Shown one piece after another: positions 63,375 to 64,000 of a stretch of 64,000 bases of DNA. The notes below the pieces were generated by a model, which was not told the DNA's origin, did no database searches, and saw only the letters and a list, made by a program, of their open reading frames with translations. Where the stretch lies: positions 121,245,937-121,309,936 of the forward strand of contig NC_134538.1 in the NCBI RefSeq assembly GCF_050624435.1, given 5' to 3'. The stretch's first letter is position 1. Each line of letters opens with the position of its first letter. The DNA comes from Tenrec ecaudatus (taxonomy: Eukaryota > Chordata > Mammalia > Afrosoricida > Tenrecidae). The position numbers and the translations under genes are program-made.

Positions 63375-64000
63375 AGGCTGAACAATCTGGAGGAGAAAAC
63401 AATGGGACCAACAGTTCTGGGGGGGGGGCGGGGCACTGGAGACGGGGAGGTGGTGTTAACAAACCCAGGGACAAGGGAACAACAAGTGATCCAAAACGGT
63501 AGTGAGGAGGGTGTGGGAGGCCTGGAAGGGTGTGATCAAGGGTAATGAAACCAAGAGGAATTACTTCAATTACAATTGAAGACTGAGCATGAGAGTGGGA
63601 CATGAGGAAAGTCAAAGGAAACAGAGGAAAGAAGTAGGAGGCAGAGGGCATTTATAGAGGTCTAAATACAGGCATGGACATATGCAAATATATTTATATA
63701 TGAGGATGGGGAAATAGATCTACGTGCATATATTTATAGGATTAGTATTAAGGTAGCAGACCGACATTGGGCCTCCACTCAAGTACTCCCTCGATGCAAG
63801 AATACTTTCTTCTCTTAAATTGGCATTCTATGATGGTCACCTTCCCTACACAACCACTGAAAACAAAGCCGGTGAATAAGCAAATGTGGTGAAGAAAGCT
63901 GATGGTGCCCTGCTATCAAAAGATATAGCATCTGGGGTCTTAAAGGCTTGAAGGTAAACAAACAGCCGTCTAGCTCAGAAGCAGCAAAGCCCACATGGAA
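63375..64000 (+). mobile_element. R retroposon, clipped by window end
   Basis: It starts within the 5' part (GGCTGAACAATCTGGAGG) and continues past the right edge through the first duplicate block. Confidence 0.88.

Overview
The window is nuclear DNA of a placental mammal and most likely an afrotherian. It has no bacterial-style gene organisation. It carries one spliced protein-coding gene spread over about 50 kb, and the rest is introns, intergenic DNA and interspersed repeats. Several repeat families point to Afrotheria: AfroSINE-type tRNA-like SINEs with RTE-like 3' ends, RTE/BovB LINE copies, and one SPIN hAT transposon. Among afrotherians SPIN was reported from tenrecs, so a tenrec such as Echinops is my best guess. 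The species is inferred, not proven.

The gene is PHTF2 on the minus strand, seen from an internal exon (63138-63303) to the stop codon (12368-12370). Thirteen coding exons were placed by their GT/AG boundaries and reading frame. They join without frameshift or stop into 636 residues that match the C-terminal four fifths of PHTF2, a multi-pass membrane protein. The 5' exons lie beyond the right edge. The 3' UTR probably runs from 12367 to about 9850-9910.

Layout: 1-9.6 kb is repeat-rich DNA downstream of the gene. About 9.85-12.39 kb is the terminal exon and 3' UTR. 13.8-27.2 kb holds the clustered exons for the membrane domain. 27.2-47.4 kb has long introns with exons at 41 and 45.8 kb, and also carries the nested BovB / SMN retrocopy / retroposon structure and the SPIN insertion. 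47.6-62.0 kb is one long intron containing an RPL39 retrocopy and a mariner relic. 62.0-63.3 kb has two exons. 63.37 kb to the end is another retroposon.

The commonest repeat, called R here, is a non-coding retroposon of up to about 2.2 kb. It has a fixed 3' end (GTGATAAGAGTTGTATGAGC, CCCTAATAAAATG, then an A-rich tail), variable 5' truncation, target-site duplications of 9-15 bp, and an internal direct duplication of about 250 bp. I cannot assign it a database name from sequence alone.
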